A stretch of 64,000 bases of DNA from Gammaproteobacteria bacterium LSUCC0057. Lineage in GTDB: Bacteria; Pseudomonadota; Gammaproteobacteria; Pseudomonadales; Porticoccaceae. Numbering within the stretch: the first letter of the stretch is position 1; each line of letters begins with the position of its first letter. The notes under the pieces were generated by a model, which saw nothing but the letters and a program-made list of their open reading frames with translations, had not been told where the DNA came from and ran no database searches. Of this stretch, positions 33,904-42,280 are shown piece by piece. The stretch spans positions 485,126-549,125 of the forward strand of contig SPIA01000001.1 in NCBI GenBank assembly GCA_004535795.1. The letters are read 5' to 3'. A program made the translations under genes and the position numbers.

Positions 33904-35046
33904 CTAAGAGAAGGTGACCAGACTCTTGAGGATTAAACTGACCAGCATCGACTGCTGCGAAACACCGGTTTTAGCAAAGATCGAGCGCAGCTGCGCGCGG
34001 GCGGTGTTGCGGGCGATGCCCAGCTGCTGAGCGCTCTGGTCGAGGTTGGCGCCCTCGGCGAGGTATTTGGCCAGCAGTGCCTCGGCGCGGGTTAAGCCGT
34101 AAATAGACATCAGTATGCGGATATCGATGTCGTAGCTCTTCTCCGGTTCGTTGATAAACACCATCATGTGCGGGGTGTGGCTGGGGTCGACACTCTTGTC
34201 GATCATCATCGGTTTGATCAGTATCTCTAGGTCTGCTTTGCCGGAGGGGCGATCGACCGACAGCGCATTGACTTGGGCGACGCTCTGCTGGCGCTGCGCC
34301 TCGAGCACTTCTTCGACATAGCCGGTAAATTTTGCTCGCGCGGTGGCGCTGTCGAGGTGGATGGTGTCGTTGATAATGTGAATGCCATCTTTGCTGCGCA
34401 GCAGCTCATCGGCGATGGCGTTGCGGGTGATGACTTTGCCGCGCTCGTCGAGGGTGATAATGCCGATACTCTGGCGGGTGAAAGTTTTGCTGTAGAGTTT
34501 GCGCTCGTTATCGAGCTGGATCAGCTGCATGCCGTTGGCTACCGCGCGCTGAATATGCGGGGCGATCAGCGCCAGAATGGCGCGCTCGGCGTTGCCGAAA
34601 TTTTTGGCACTCTTGGGCCGGCAAAAACGCACGCTAAAGCGCTGGCCGTTGGCGTTGCGCAGGTCTATACCGGCCATGTGGTGAATATTGATCGGCTTCA
34701 TGCAGAACTCGTAGAGCTCGGAATCTTCCAGCGAGCTGTAGGAGTGGCACTCGTCGAGGGTGACCACTTCACCCCACGGCAAATTGGTCATCAAATTGGA
34801 GGTGTAGTAGCGGTCGGTATAGGGGTTGTCGTGGTCGTCGATAAAGGTTTTCGGCAGCTGATCGCAGCTGACAAAAAGCAACCCGCCGTCGTCAGCGACC
34901 GGCTCGCGCAGGGTAATAGACGCAAAGTTTGAGTCGATAATGGCGCGCATGCCGGTGAGAAAATTATTGTAAGGGTCCTCCTCAATATGGCCGTCGTAGA
35001 GATGGCCAATAATCTTTGAGAACTCCTCAAGGGTTGGTGTGAGCAT
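33904..35046 (-). CDS. LuxR-type regulator, TeiR-like
   Basis: 380 residues. The N-terminal and central parts look like GAF/PAS-type sensor domains (about residues 190-215, SIGIITLDERGKVITRNAIADELL, is a PAS core). The C-terminal LuxR HTH runs from about 325: LTRAEALLAKYLAEGANLDQ, then QLGIARNTARAQLRSIFAKTGV. Length, architecture and context resemble TeiR, the testosterone-inducible activator of Comamonas testosteroni. It lies at the distal end of the fadD3-hsaCBAD group, behind a 135-base gap, so it may have its own promoter. Likely activator of steroid genes. Confidence 0.8.
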   Translation of the reverse strand: MLTPTLEEFSKIIGHLYDGHIEEDPYNNFLTGMRAIIDSNFASITLREPVADDGGLLFVSCDQLPKTFIDDHDNPYTDRYYTSNLMTNLPWGEVVTLDECHSYSSLEDSELYEFCMKPINIHHMAGIDLRNANGQRFSVRFCRPKSAKNFGNAERAILALIAPHIQRAVANGMQLIQLDNERKLYSKTFTRQSIGIITLDERGKVITRNAIADELLRSKDGIHIINDTIHLDSATARAKFTGYVEEVLEAQRQQSVAQVNALSVDRPSGKADLEILIKPMMIDKSVDPSHTPHMMVFINEPEKSYDIDIRILMSIYGLTRAEALLAKYLAEGANLDQSAQQLGIARNTARAQLRSIFAKTGVSQQSMLVSLILKSLVTFS

Positions 35047-35181
35047 TACTGTGCTTCTACTCCCAAGCTGTCTTAAATCAATCTTTAATACCCTACTGAT
35101 GGCAGTAATGTAGCAAATTTTGCCGCGCTGGGTAGAAAAATAACACTTCCAACAGCCGCTAGGGCGGCTGCCAGTGAACCC

Positions 35182-36012
35182 TTAACTGTGGGCGATAAAG
35201 TCGAGTGATTGACGGTTGAAATAGTCGGGGTATTCGACCATCACCCAGTGGCCGCAGCTAGTCAGCAGGTTGAGTTTGGCATTGTTGCAATGGTCGATAA
35301 ACTTCTGGCCACCGGAGGCGGGACAGAACTGATCGTCGCTGCCCCAAAACACCTGAATTGGCTGTGTTAGCGATGCCAGTTGGGCGGTGAGGTTGGGGAT
35401 CTGCATGGAGGCGAGCACCTGCGAATTTTGCTTTTGCAGCGTTGCCCAGCGCTCGTCGACCAGTGCCTCGGTGACATGAACCGGGTCGGCAACCAATAGT
35501 TTCAGCAACTCGGTGAGTATCGGCCGGGTAAACTCGGCAGAGCCCATCGGGTATTTGACCATCTCTTGAATGCCGCGCATGTTGAAGTAAACCTCGCGCT
35601 CTTCAATGCCGCCCGGTGCCATCAAAATGAGTTTGGCGACGCTATTGGGCTGCTGTAGTGCAGTGCCGAGCGCAATCGCCCCGCCCAGCGAGTTGCCGAC
35701 CAGGGTCAGCTGCTCAAGGCCGAGTTGCTCGGTCAATCCGGTGACAGCCGCCACAAAATAGTCGAGGGTGTAGTCGACGTCGGTCGGTTTGTCGCTGTCG
35801 CCATAGCCGGGCAGATCGGGAATCACCACCCGATAGCCGGCTGCACAAAAAGCCTCGGCATTAAACTTAAAATTGCTCCAGCCGCTGGCACCGGGGCCGC
35901 TGCCGTGCAAGAACAGCACATCGCCGCGGTAGGGTGCAGTGGCGGCGAGGTCTAGGTAGTTAAGCAGCAGGCCACCGTCGAGGGTGAGCTGCTGGCTGAT
36001 CGGAGATTGCAT
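35182..36012 (-). CDS. hsaD: HsaD/TesD, 4,9-DSHA meta-cleavage product hydrolase
   Basis: 276-residue alpha/beta hydrolase of the C-C bond hydrolase group. It splits the ring-A meta-cleavage product into the bicyclic propanoate HIP and 2-hydroxyhexadienoate. Oxyanion region LHGSGPGASGWSNF, nucleophile S108 in VGNSLGG, acid in WGSDDQF (D226/D227), and H255 in SCGHWVMVEYP. The GPGASGW and CGHW segments are characteristic of meta-cleavage product hydrolases. 21 bases after hsaA. Confidence 0.92.
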   Translation of the reverse strand: MQSPISQQLTLDGGLLLNYLDLAATAPYRGDVLFLHGSGPGASGWSNFKFNAEAFCAAGYRVVIPDLPGYGDSDKPTDVDYTLDYFVAAVTGLTEQLGLEQLTLVGNSLGGAIALGTALQQPNSVAKLILMAPGGIEEREVYFNMRGIQEMVKYPMGSAEFTRPILTELLKLLVADPVHVTEALVDERWATLQKQNSQVLASMQIPNLTAQLASLTQPIQVFWGSDDQFCPASGGQKFIDHCNNAKLNLLTSCGHWVMVEYPDYFNRQSLDFIAHS

Positions 36013-36033
36013 GGCGTCGCTCTCGGTTGTGAG

Positions 36034-37158
36034 TTAAATAAACACATCGCCGTTCTCCACACCCAAGGCGATCGAGCCGAGGTTGCGCGCAAAAGGAGTC
36101 GGGTTGTTGGCGACGTGACAGCGGGCGATATGAATATCGTGCCACAACTGCTGCAGCGGGTGGCCGTTAAAGACTGAGCGGCCGCCGGCGGCGTCAAACA
36201 ACAGATCGACCGCTTCAATGGCCTTTTCAATCACCTTGCCGGCCTGGTAGCGGTAGAGCACTCGCTCTTCAATGGTCGGCTGCCAGTTGGCCGCCTCCAT
36301 TTTGTCGAAGTTAGTCAGCAGAATGGTCTCCAGCTCGGCGATGGTGTAGCGCACTTTGGCGATGCGCTCTTGGGTCTCGACATCGCTGGCCAACTTGGTT
36401 ACATCGGTGGTGTTGTTGCCGGTGCGGGTTTCAATGAACAGCTTAAGTGCGCTTTTTAGTGCACCGATCGCGGGGGTATTGACCACGCGGATAAAGGTCT
36501 GTGCCCACGGCAGGTTGTACATGGGGTTCTGCTGGTTGTTGACACAGTTAAAGCCATCCATTTGCTTGTGGGTGCGGTAGTCGGGAACAAAGACCGGCTG
36601 CTCAATCACAATATCGTTAGAGCCGGTGCCCTGCAGCCCCATCACATTCCAAGTGTCCTCAATTTGGTAGTCGCTGCGCGGAATCAAAAAGGTGCGGTAG
36701 CCGTCGCCCGGTATTACGCCACCGAGCAGCGCCCAGCTGCAGTGCTCAGAGCCCGAGCTCCAACCCCAGCGACCCGACACCATAAAGCCGCCCTCACAGG
36801 CTTCGGCTTTGGCGCCGACCGGGTTGTAAGAGCTGCTCACTAAGGTGTTGGGTTCGTCTTTGTAGACGTCATCCTGTGCCTGCTGGTCCATCATGGCAAT
36901 CTGAAAGGCGTGAATGGCGATAATGCCTCCCGCCCAGGCGGTGCTCATATCGGCCTCGGCGATACGGATCTGGTCGGCAAAAAACTCTTGCGGTTTGGCC
37001 TCAAAGCCGCCGTAGGCTTTGGGCAACATCATCTTGAAGAAACCGCTCTGCTTGAGAGCATCGACCACCTCAACACTCAATTTGCGCTCTTGGCGATGCT
37101 GGGCGGCGTGGCTGGCGATCAGTTTTTGCAGGTCTACATTGATAGTTGAGATAGTCAT
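36034..37158 (-). CDS. hsaA: HsaA, 3-HSA hydroxylase oxygenase component
   Basis: 374 residues from the ATG at 37158 (the frame is open into hsaB, but the alignment starts here). Flavin-dependent two-component monooxygenase with the acyl-CoA dehydrogenase fold; uses reduced flavin from HsaB to convert 3-HSA to the catechol 3,4-DHSA. Visible are GFFKMMLPKAYGGFEAKPQEF, GGFMVSGRWGWSSGSEHCSWALLG, WNVMGLQGTGSNDI and the C-terminal DAAGGRSVFNGHPLQQLWHD, all typical of HsaA/TesA2. Between hsaB and hsaD. Confidence 0.92.
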   Translation of the reverse strand: MTISTINVDLQKLIASHAAQHRQERKLSVEVVDALKQSGFFKMMLPKAYGGFEAKPQEFFADQIRIAEADMSTAWAGGIIAIHAFQIAMMDQQAQDDVYKDEPNTLVSSSYNPVGAKAEACEGGFMVSGRWGWSSGSEHCSWALLGGVIPGDGYRTFLIPRSDYQIEDTWNVMGLQGTGSNDIVIEQPVFVPDYRTHKQMDGFNCVNNQQNPMYNLPWAQTFIRVVNTPAIGALKSALKLFIETRTGNNTTDVTKLASDVETQERIAKVRYTIAELETILLTNFDKMEAANWQPTIEERVLYRYQAGKVIEKAIEAVDLLFDAAGGRSVFNGHPLQQLWHDIHIARCHVANNPTPFARNLGSIALGVENGDVFI

Positions 37159-37192
37159 AGTGATGCCTCGGGTCTCAGAATTTTTGGTGTCG

Positions 37193-37705
37193 TTATGCAG
37201 CCGGTGATGCGTCGAGTTGATGGTACTGGCCCTGGTAGTAGAGCAGAGCGGGCTCGCTACCGTCGCCGTCACAACGCTCAAAGTTAATTACGCGGCCGAC
37301 CATAATGATGTGGTCGCCACCCTCGTAGCGGTGCTCTACTTGGCACTCAAAGCGGGTTTTGCAGTCATCGATGAGCGGCACCTGCAGAGGGCCAAACTGC
37401 CACTCGTCAGGGCGCAGCTTTTCGCCCTTTGACGAGGCGCAGCGCTGTGACAGATCGCGCTGACCGTCGTGCAAGATATGAATGGCAAAGGCGTCGCACT
37501 GCTGAAAGGCGGCAAAACTGCTGGCCGATTTATCGATGCTCCACAGCACCAGCGCTGGGTCGAGCGACACCGATGAAAAACTGTTGGCGGTCACCGCGAC
37601 AGGTGTGCGCTCACCGCCGTTGTTGGCGCTGGTGGTGATCACCGTCACGCCGGTGGCAAAACTGCCAAGGGCGTTGCGGAACTGGCGTGGATCAATACTG
37701 CTCAT
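37193..37705 (-). CDS. hsaB: HsaB, flavin reductase component
   Basis: 170-residue flavin reductase-like split-barrel protein. FRNALGSFATGVTVITT at the N-terminus, TANSFSSVSLDPALVLWSID, FAIHILHDGQ and the C-terminal DHIIMVGRV. Supplies reduced FMN/FAD to HsaA. Lies 34 bases upstream of hsaA, the usual pairing. ATG start. Confidence 0.92.
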   Translation of the reverse strand: MSSIDPRQFRNALGSFATGVTVITTSANNGGERTPVAVTANSFSSVSLDPALVLWSIDKSASSFAAFQQCDAFAIHILHDGQRDLSQRCASSKGEKLRPDEWQFGPLQVPLIDDCKTRFECQVEHRYEGGDHIIMVGRVINFERCDGDGSEPALLYYQGQYHQLDASPAA

Positions 37706-37815
37706 AAACTCTCTCAGTTAGCTGTGGGTAACAGCGGTAATAGTGACTGCAAGTTTAGTTTTCCAAATTCAGCAGCTGTGCGCATACCCTGAATGAGCTA
37801 GGCTGAGTTGGCGGC

Positions 37816-38721
37816 TTAGTCCATTCCGACGCTGAAGTCGTGGCCCCAAAAACTCGCCACGGTGCTCTCAAACACCTGGTATTGCTGCCAGTCGTCAATA
37901 GTCCTGCCCTCGGCGCCGTACTCGATGTCGAAGCCGCTCGGCGAGCGCATATAAAACGAAACCATGTGGTCGTTGGCGTGGCGGCCGAGGGTACCGGTCA
38001 GTTTCACCTGATGGGCGATGCGGCGGTCGTTGCAGAGCCCGACCTGGTCGACATCGCCCACTTCGGTCATCAGGTGGATACAGCCGGCCGGGTGCTCCAT
38101 CTCAAAAAACGCCAAGCTGTGGTGGCGGCTGTTGCAGTGCATAAACCACAAGCGTTTGTTCGGTTCGGCGGGGTCTGGGGTAAATTTAATGTTCATCAGG
38201 TCGGACAAACCAAAGCCGAGTTGCTGGAAGAATGCCACGGTGTCATCAAAATTAACCGCGGGCAGCACGATATGGCCCATGCCCTGTTCGCCGGTGACAA
38301 AGTGCGGTACCGCGACCGGCGAGTTGAGGTGTTTGAAGTCGCTCACCACCCCCCAGTAGGCCTCGTGGCAGTTGCCGGATGGGTCGCTAAACTGCAACAA
38401 ATTTTGTACCCGCCGCGCGGCGATCAGCTCGCTGCTGGCCCAGCTAAACTCAACCCCGAGCTCGGTCAGCTGCGCCGCCAGCTGCGCCAGCCCCTCGGCG
38501 TTGTTGCACTCCCAGCCACAAAAGGCCAACCGCTCGCGGCTGCCCGGCTGCACCAACAGCCGAAACGGGTGGTCGTCCATCTTCAGAAACAGCTCATCGC
38601 TGTCGGCGCCGGCGAGCTGGGCACTGACATCTTGCAGACCCATCACCTCGCAGCCGAATTGCTGCCACTGCTGGCGCTGGGCAGATTCGACACCAATGTA
38701 ACCTAAACTTTTAATCGCCAT
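37816..38721 (-). CDS. hsaC: HsaC/TesB, 3,4-DHSA extradiol dioxygenase
   Basis: 301-residue two-domain vicinal-oxygen-chelate dioxygenase that cleaves the ring-A catechol at the meta position. Iron ligands by comparison with BphC: H150 in MGHIVLP, H201 in HHSLAFF and E267 in FDIEYG. The first VOC domain is non-metal, as usual. N-terminal SLGYIGVES is typical of the class. 30 bases after fadD3 and 110 bases before hsaB; that longer gap could hold an internal promoter, but none was recognised. Confidence 0.92.
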   Translation of the reverse strand: MAIKSLGYIGVESAQRQQWQQFGCEVMGLQDVSAQLAGADSDELFLKMDDHPFRLLVQPGSRERLAFCGWECNNAEGLAQLAAQLTELGVEFSWASSELIAARRVQNLLQFSDPSGNCHEAYWGVVSDFKHLNSPVAVPHFVTGEQGMGHIVLPAVNFDDTVAFFQQLGFGLSDLMNIKFTPDPAEPNKRLWFMHCNSRHHSLAFFEMEHPAGCIHLMTEVGDVDQVGLCNDRRIAHQVKLTGTLGRHANDHMVSFYMRSPSGFDIEYGAEGRTIDDWQQYQVFESTVASFWGHDFSVGMD

Positions 38722-38751
38722 ATTGACTCTCTCTGTGGGGTTGGGCGCGCG

Positions 38752-40335
38752 CTAGGGGGCGCTGCGCAGTTCTGTTTTTTGGACTTTGCCAGAGGCATTT
38801 AAAGGCAGCTGATCAACAATGCGAAACTGGCGCGGCACTTTGTAGTTGGCCATCTGCTCGCGGCACCACTGGTGCAGGCTGTCGCTGCTCTGCTCAGCGC
38901 CCTGGCGCAATACCACGTAGGCGCGGCCGACCTCGCCGAGGCGCGAATCGGCCACGCCGATCACCGCCGACATGACAATATCGGGGTGGCCATTGAGCGC
39001 CGACTCTATCTCTGCCGGATAGCAGTTAAAGCCGCCGCTGATATACATGTCCTTGAGCCGGTCGGTAATTGCCAAATTGCCGTTGGCGTCGACAAAGCCG
39101 ATATCGCCAGTGTGCAGCCAACCGTCGCTATCTATCGCCTCGGCGGTGGCGGCGGGGTCGTCCAGATACCCCTGCATAAGGTTAAAGCCGCGCAGCACAA
39201 TCTCGCCAACTTGGCCGGCTGGCAGGTGCTGGTTGTCGCTGTCGACAATGCTCAGCTCCACACCGGGTATGGCGCGGCCGGAGGTCTTGGCGATGGTCTC
39301 CGCGCTGTCACCGCGCCGGCACATGGTCGCTAAGCCGCCGCACTCCGACAGGCCGTAAGCGGTAATTACCGTGCCAATGTTGAGGACCGTTTGCATCTGC
39401 TCGATCAGCGAGGTGGGGATGACTGCGGCGCCGGTGGTGGCCTTTTGTAACGAGCTAATGTCGAATTGCTGCAGCTGCGGGTGGTTGATCAGCGACTGGA
39501 AGATGGTCGGCGGCCCCGGCATCACCGTAATCGCCTCGCGCTCGATGGTAGCCAGCACCGCGTCGACATCAAAACTGGCCATCGGCACCAAGGTGGCCCC
39601 CTGCGCCAAAATAGCCAACATGCCCGCTTTGTAGCCAAAGCTATGAAAGAACGGGTTGATGACCAGATAGCGATCGCTGGCGGTCAGGCCCAACAGCTCG
39701 CCAAAGGTGGTGAAGGCCTGAATGTTCTGGCGGTGGCAGGTTATGACCCCTTTGGCGCGGCCGGTGGTGCCAGAGGTAAAGATAATGTCGGAAATATCGT
39801 CGCCACTGAGCTGCTGGTGGCGGGCGGTTAGCACCGCCTCGTTACCGCTCGCCAGCCACTGCGCGCCGCGCTGTAAAACCTGCTGCCAGCTGTTAGCGGC
39901 GCTGTTCGGCGCGCTGTTAAGGATGATCTGCCGCTGCAGCTTTGGCAGCGACTGCTGCGCCAGAGCGGCGGGGTAGTCGACACCGAGAAAGTGGTCAATA
40001 CAGAACAGCGTCGTGGCGCCGCTGGCGCGCAGTAGCTCGGCCGCTTCGCCACCCTTGTAGCGGGTGTTGATGGTTACCAGCACGCCGCCGATCGACTGCA
40101 CTGCCAGTGCCGCCACCACCCATTGGTAGACATTGGGCGCCCAAATTGCGGCGCGCTCGCCGTGCGCAAATCCGTCTGCCAGCAGCGCCGCCGCCAACTG
40201 CCGGCACTGCTGTTGGGTGTCGCTGTAGCTCAGCCGCTGCTCGCCGTCGTGCAAAAAAATCTGCTCGCCCCGAGCGGCGGCCTGCTGCTCGAGCAGCTGC
40301 CAGGTGGTTTGCGCTGTTGCCGGGCGATTGGCCAT
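38752..40335 (-). CDS. fadD3: FadD3, HIP-CoA ligase
   Basis: 527 residues from the ATG at 40335 (TTG at 40362 is an alternative). Activates HIP, the rings-C/D propanoate released by HsaD. Adenylation motifs IIFTSGTTGRAKGVITCHRQN, NPFFHSFGYKAGML, MPGPPTIFQSLINHP, TAYGLSECGG, GWLHTGDIGFVD and DRLKDMYISGGFNCYPAEIE follow mycobacterial FadD3 almost segment by segment, and the C-terminal lysine is in NASGKVQK. First gene of fadD3-hsaC-hsaB-hsaA-hsaD, linking ring-A to ring-C/D degradation. Divergent from ipdA. Confidence 0.9.
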   Translation of the reverse strand: MANRPATAQTTWQLLEQQAAARGEQIFLHDGEQRLSYSDTQQQCRQLAAALLADGFAHGERAAIWAPNVYQWVVAALAVQSIGGVLVTINTRYKGGEAAELLRASGATTLFCIDHFLGVDYPAALAQQSLPKLQRQIILNSAPNSAANSWQQVLQRGAQWLASGNEAVLTARHQQLSGDDISDIIFTSGTTGRAKGVITCHRQNIQAFTTFGELLGLTASDRYLVINPFFHSFGYKAGMLAILAQGATLVPMASFDVDAVLATIEREAITVMPGPPTIFQSLINHPQLQQFDISSLQKATTGAAVIPTSLIEQMQTVLNIGTVITAYGLSECGGLATMCRRGDSAETIAKTSGRAIPGVELSIVDSDNQHLPAGQVGEIVLRGFNLMQGYLDDPAATAEAIDSDGWLHTGDIGFVDANGNLAITDRLKDMYISGGFNCYPAEIESALNGHPDIVMSAVIGVADSRLGEVGRAYVVLRQGAEQSSDSLHQWCREQMANYKVPRQFRIVDQLPLNASGKVQKTELRSAP

Positions 40336-40518
40336 AGAGGTGGTTCCGATTTTGTTGGGCAAATATCACTGTTAGCCAATGTAGTGTTTGCCCGATCGGT
40401 TGTCATAGTCTGCATGGGTGATGAAGCGGTTAGTGGCGCAAATGATAATAATTTCACTGCCACGACGCCCTGCGCGGCGCTCTCTTATGGCTCCAGCTCA
40501 ACCCAACAGGATCTCACC
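40336..40518. promoter_or_regulatory. Divergent promoter region fadD3/ipdA
   Basis: 183 bases between the two core ring-degradation operons. Contains an 8-bp perfect palindrome CCGATCGG (40392-40399) next to TTGTCA (40400-40405). No well-spaced -10 element was found. A shared operator controlling both directions is likely by position only. Confidence 0.35.
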
Positions 40519-41391
40519 ATGAACAAATTGCACTCCCCCCGCAGTGCGGTCGCCGCGATTAAAAGCGGTATGACCATTGGCATTGGCGGCTGGGGGCCGC
40601 GCCGCAAACCGATGGCGCTGGTGCGCGAGCTGCTGCGCAGCGACGTCACCGATCTCACCGTGGTCAGCTACGGCGGCGCCGATGTCGGCCAGCTGTGCGC
40701 TGCCGGCAAAGTGAAAAAAGTGATTTTTGCCTTTGTCTCGCTGGATTTTATTCCGCTCGAGCCGGCTTTTCGCAAGGCCCGTGAGAGCGGGGCTATAGAG
40801 GTGATGGAGATCGATGAGGGGATGATGCTGCTCGGTCTGCGCGCCGCAGCTTGGCGCATTCCGTTCATCCCCACCAGCGTGGGCTTGGGCACCGACGTCA
40901 TCGTCAACGCCCCTGACATCAAGGTGATCGACAGCCCCTATGATGATCGCGAGTGGGTGGCGATGCCGGCGCTCAAGTTAGATGTGGCGCTGATTCACGC
41001 CAACCGCGCCGATGCCCGCGGCAACTGCCAGATCAACAGCCCCGACCTCTATATGGACGACTGGTTTGCCCGCGCCGCGGCGCACACCATTGTCTCTTGT
41101 GAAGAGTTGGTTGAGACCGAATTTTTCCACAGTGGCGAGCAAGCGCGCAGCGTCCACTGGGAGCGCGCCCAGACCAACGCGGTAGTGCATATTCCCGGCG
41201 GCGCCCACCCGAGCTCTTGCGACCCGCAGTACGGCTTTGATGTCGCCGCTTTTAAAGCCTACGCCGCGGCGATTGCCGAGGACGATTTTGCCGGTTACCG
41301 CGACAGCGTGATCGCCGCCGACGAAGCCGCTTACCAGCGCGCGGTGGGCGGTTTAGAGAGCATTCAAGCGCTGGCTCTGCCAGTCTACTAA
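40519..41391 (+). CDS. ipdA: IpdA, COCHEA-CoA hydrolase alpha subunit
   Basis: 290 residues from the ATG at 40519; the frame is open far upstream, but that part runs antisense to fadD3. CoA-transferase fold used as a ring-C-opening hydrolase together with IpdB. GMTIGIGGWGPRRKPMALVREL at the N-terminus, VVSYGGADVGQL, EIDEGMMLLGLRAAAW with E100 the likely catalytic glutamate, and GLGTDV. Followed 45 bases later by ipdB. First gene of the long plus-strand operon to 54158. Confidence 0.9.
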   Translation: MNKLHSPRSAVAAIKSGMTIGIGGWGPRRKPMALVRELLRSDVTDLTVVSYGGADVGQLCAAGKVKKVIFAFVSLDFIPLEPAFRKARESGAIEVMEIDEGMMLLGLRAAAWRIPFIPTSVGLGTDVIVNAPDIKVIDSPYDDREWVAMPALKLDVALIHANRADARGNCQINSPDLYMDDWFARAAAHTIVSCEELVETEFFHSGEQARSVHWERAQTNAVVHIPGGAHPSSCDPQYGFDVAAFKAYAAAIAEDDFAGYRDSVIAADEAAYQRAVGGLESIQALALPVY

Positions 41392-41436
41392 TTTATGGCG
41401 GTTGCCTCGGGCAGCCCCACACGACGGAATACAGTT

Positions 41437-42258
41437 ATGTCTACACCGCAAACCAACGCCGCCCAGCCCCAGTACACGCTCGCCGAGCTGATGGTCGTCG
41501 CCGCCGCGCGCGCCTTTAGCCATGACGGCGAGGTGCTGGCCACCGGTATCGGCGCGCTGCCGCGGCTCGCCGCCAGTCTGGCGATGCTCACCGACAACCC
41601 CGAGCTGATGATGACCGACAGCCAGGCGTGGCTGCTCTCCACCCCCAACGCTATCAGCGGCCGCGCCGCCGGTGACGCCCAGGCGCAAGAGTGCTGGATG
41701 GGTTTTAGCCGCATTTTTGACAACGTCTGGAGCGGCCGCCGCCACGCCATGGTCGGGCCGACCCAGATAGACCGTTTTGGTCAGGCCAATATCTCGGCGC
41801 TCGGTGGCAGTTACCAGCAGCCAAAAATTCAGATGCTTGGGGTGCGCGGGTTCCCCGGCAACTCCATCTCGCACGCCAACTCGTTCTTTGTGCCGGCGCA
41901 CAGCAAGAGAGTGTTTGTCGACGGTGAGTGCGACGTGGTCTCCTCGATCGGTTACAACCCGGCTCGGCTGCCCAAGGGCTACAGCTTGGACGAGATCGAT
42001 ATTCGACTCATTATTACCAACCTCTGCGTGATGGACTTTGGCGGCGATAACCACGCCGTGCGGCTGGTCAGCTTGCACCCCGGCGTCGGCCTGCAAGAGG
42101 TGCTCGATAACACCGGCTTTGCCCTGCAGGTGCCTGAGCTGCTGCCGGTCACCGCGGCGCCCAGTGCCGAGCAGCTGCGGTTGATCGCCGAGCTCGACCC
42201 CGGCAATCTGCGCAGCCGCCAATTGAAAGACAACCCACCCGGCGTGCGCGCGGCTTAA
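41437..42258 (+). CDS. ipdB: IpdB, COCHEA-CoA hydrolase beta subunit
   Basis: 273 residues from the ATG at 41437; an ATG at 41395 would add 14 residues that do not look like the family. Beta subunit of the IpdAB ring-C hydrolase. Features: VVAAARAFSHDGEVLATGIG, MTDSQAWLL, WSGRRHAMVGPTQIDRFGQANISALG, MLGVRGFPGNSISHANSFFV, VFVDGECDVVSSIGY and MDFGGDNHAVRLVSLHPGVG, all matching mycobacterial IpdB. Precedes a crotonase by 22 bases. Confidence 0.9.
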   Translation: MSTPQTNAAQPQYTLAELMVVAAARAFSHDGEVLATGIGALPRLAASLAMLTDNPELMMTDSQAWLLSTPNAISGRAAGDAQAQECWMGFSRIFDNVWSGRRHAMVGPTQIDRFGQANISALGGSYQQPKIQMLGVRGFPGNSISHANSFFVPAHSKRVFVDGECDVVSSIGYNPARLPKGYSLDEIDIRLIITNLCVMDFGGDNHAVRLVSLHPGVGLQEVLDNTGFALQVPELLPVTAAPSAEQLRLIAELDPGNLRSRQLKDNPPGVRAA

Positions 42259-42280
42259 CACGGTAGATGAGGAGCAGAGT

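Noticed and set aside
35154-35169. Hairpin AGCCGC...GCGGCT after hsaD as terminator
   Set aside because: Six-base stem without an adjacent T-run on the minus strand; could be weak attenuation only.
40123-40518. Long N-terminal extension of IpdA
   Set aside because: The extension runs antisense to fadD3 and through the intergenic region; IpdA homology begins at the ATG at 40519.
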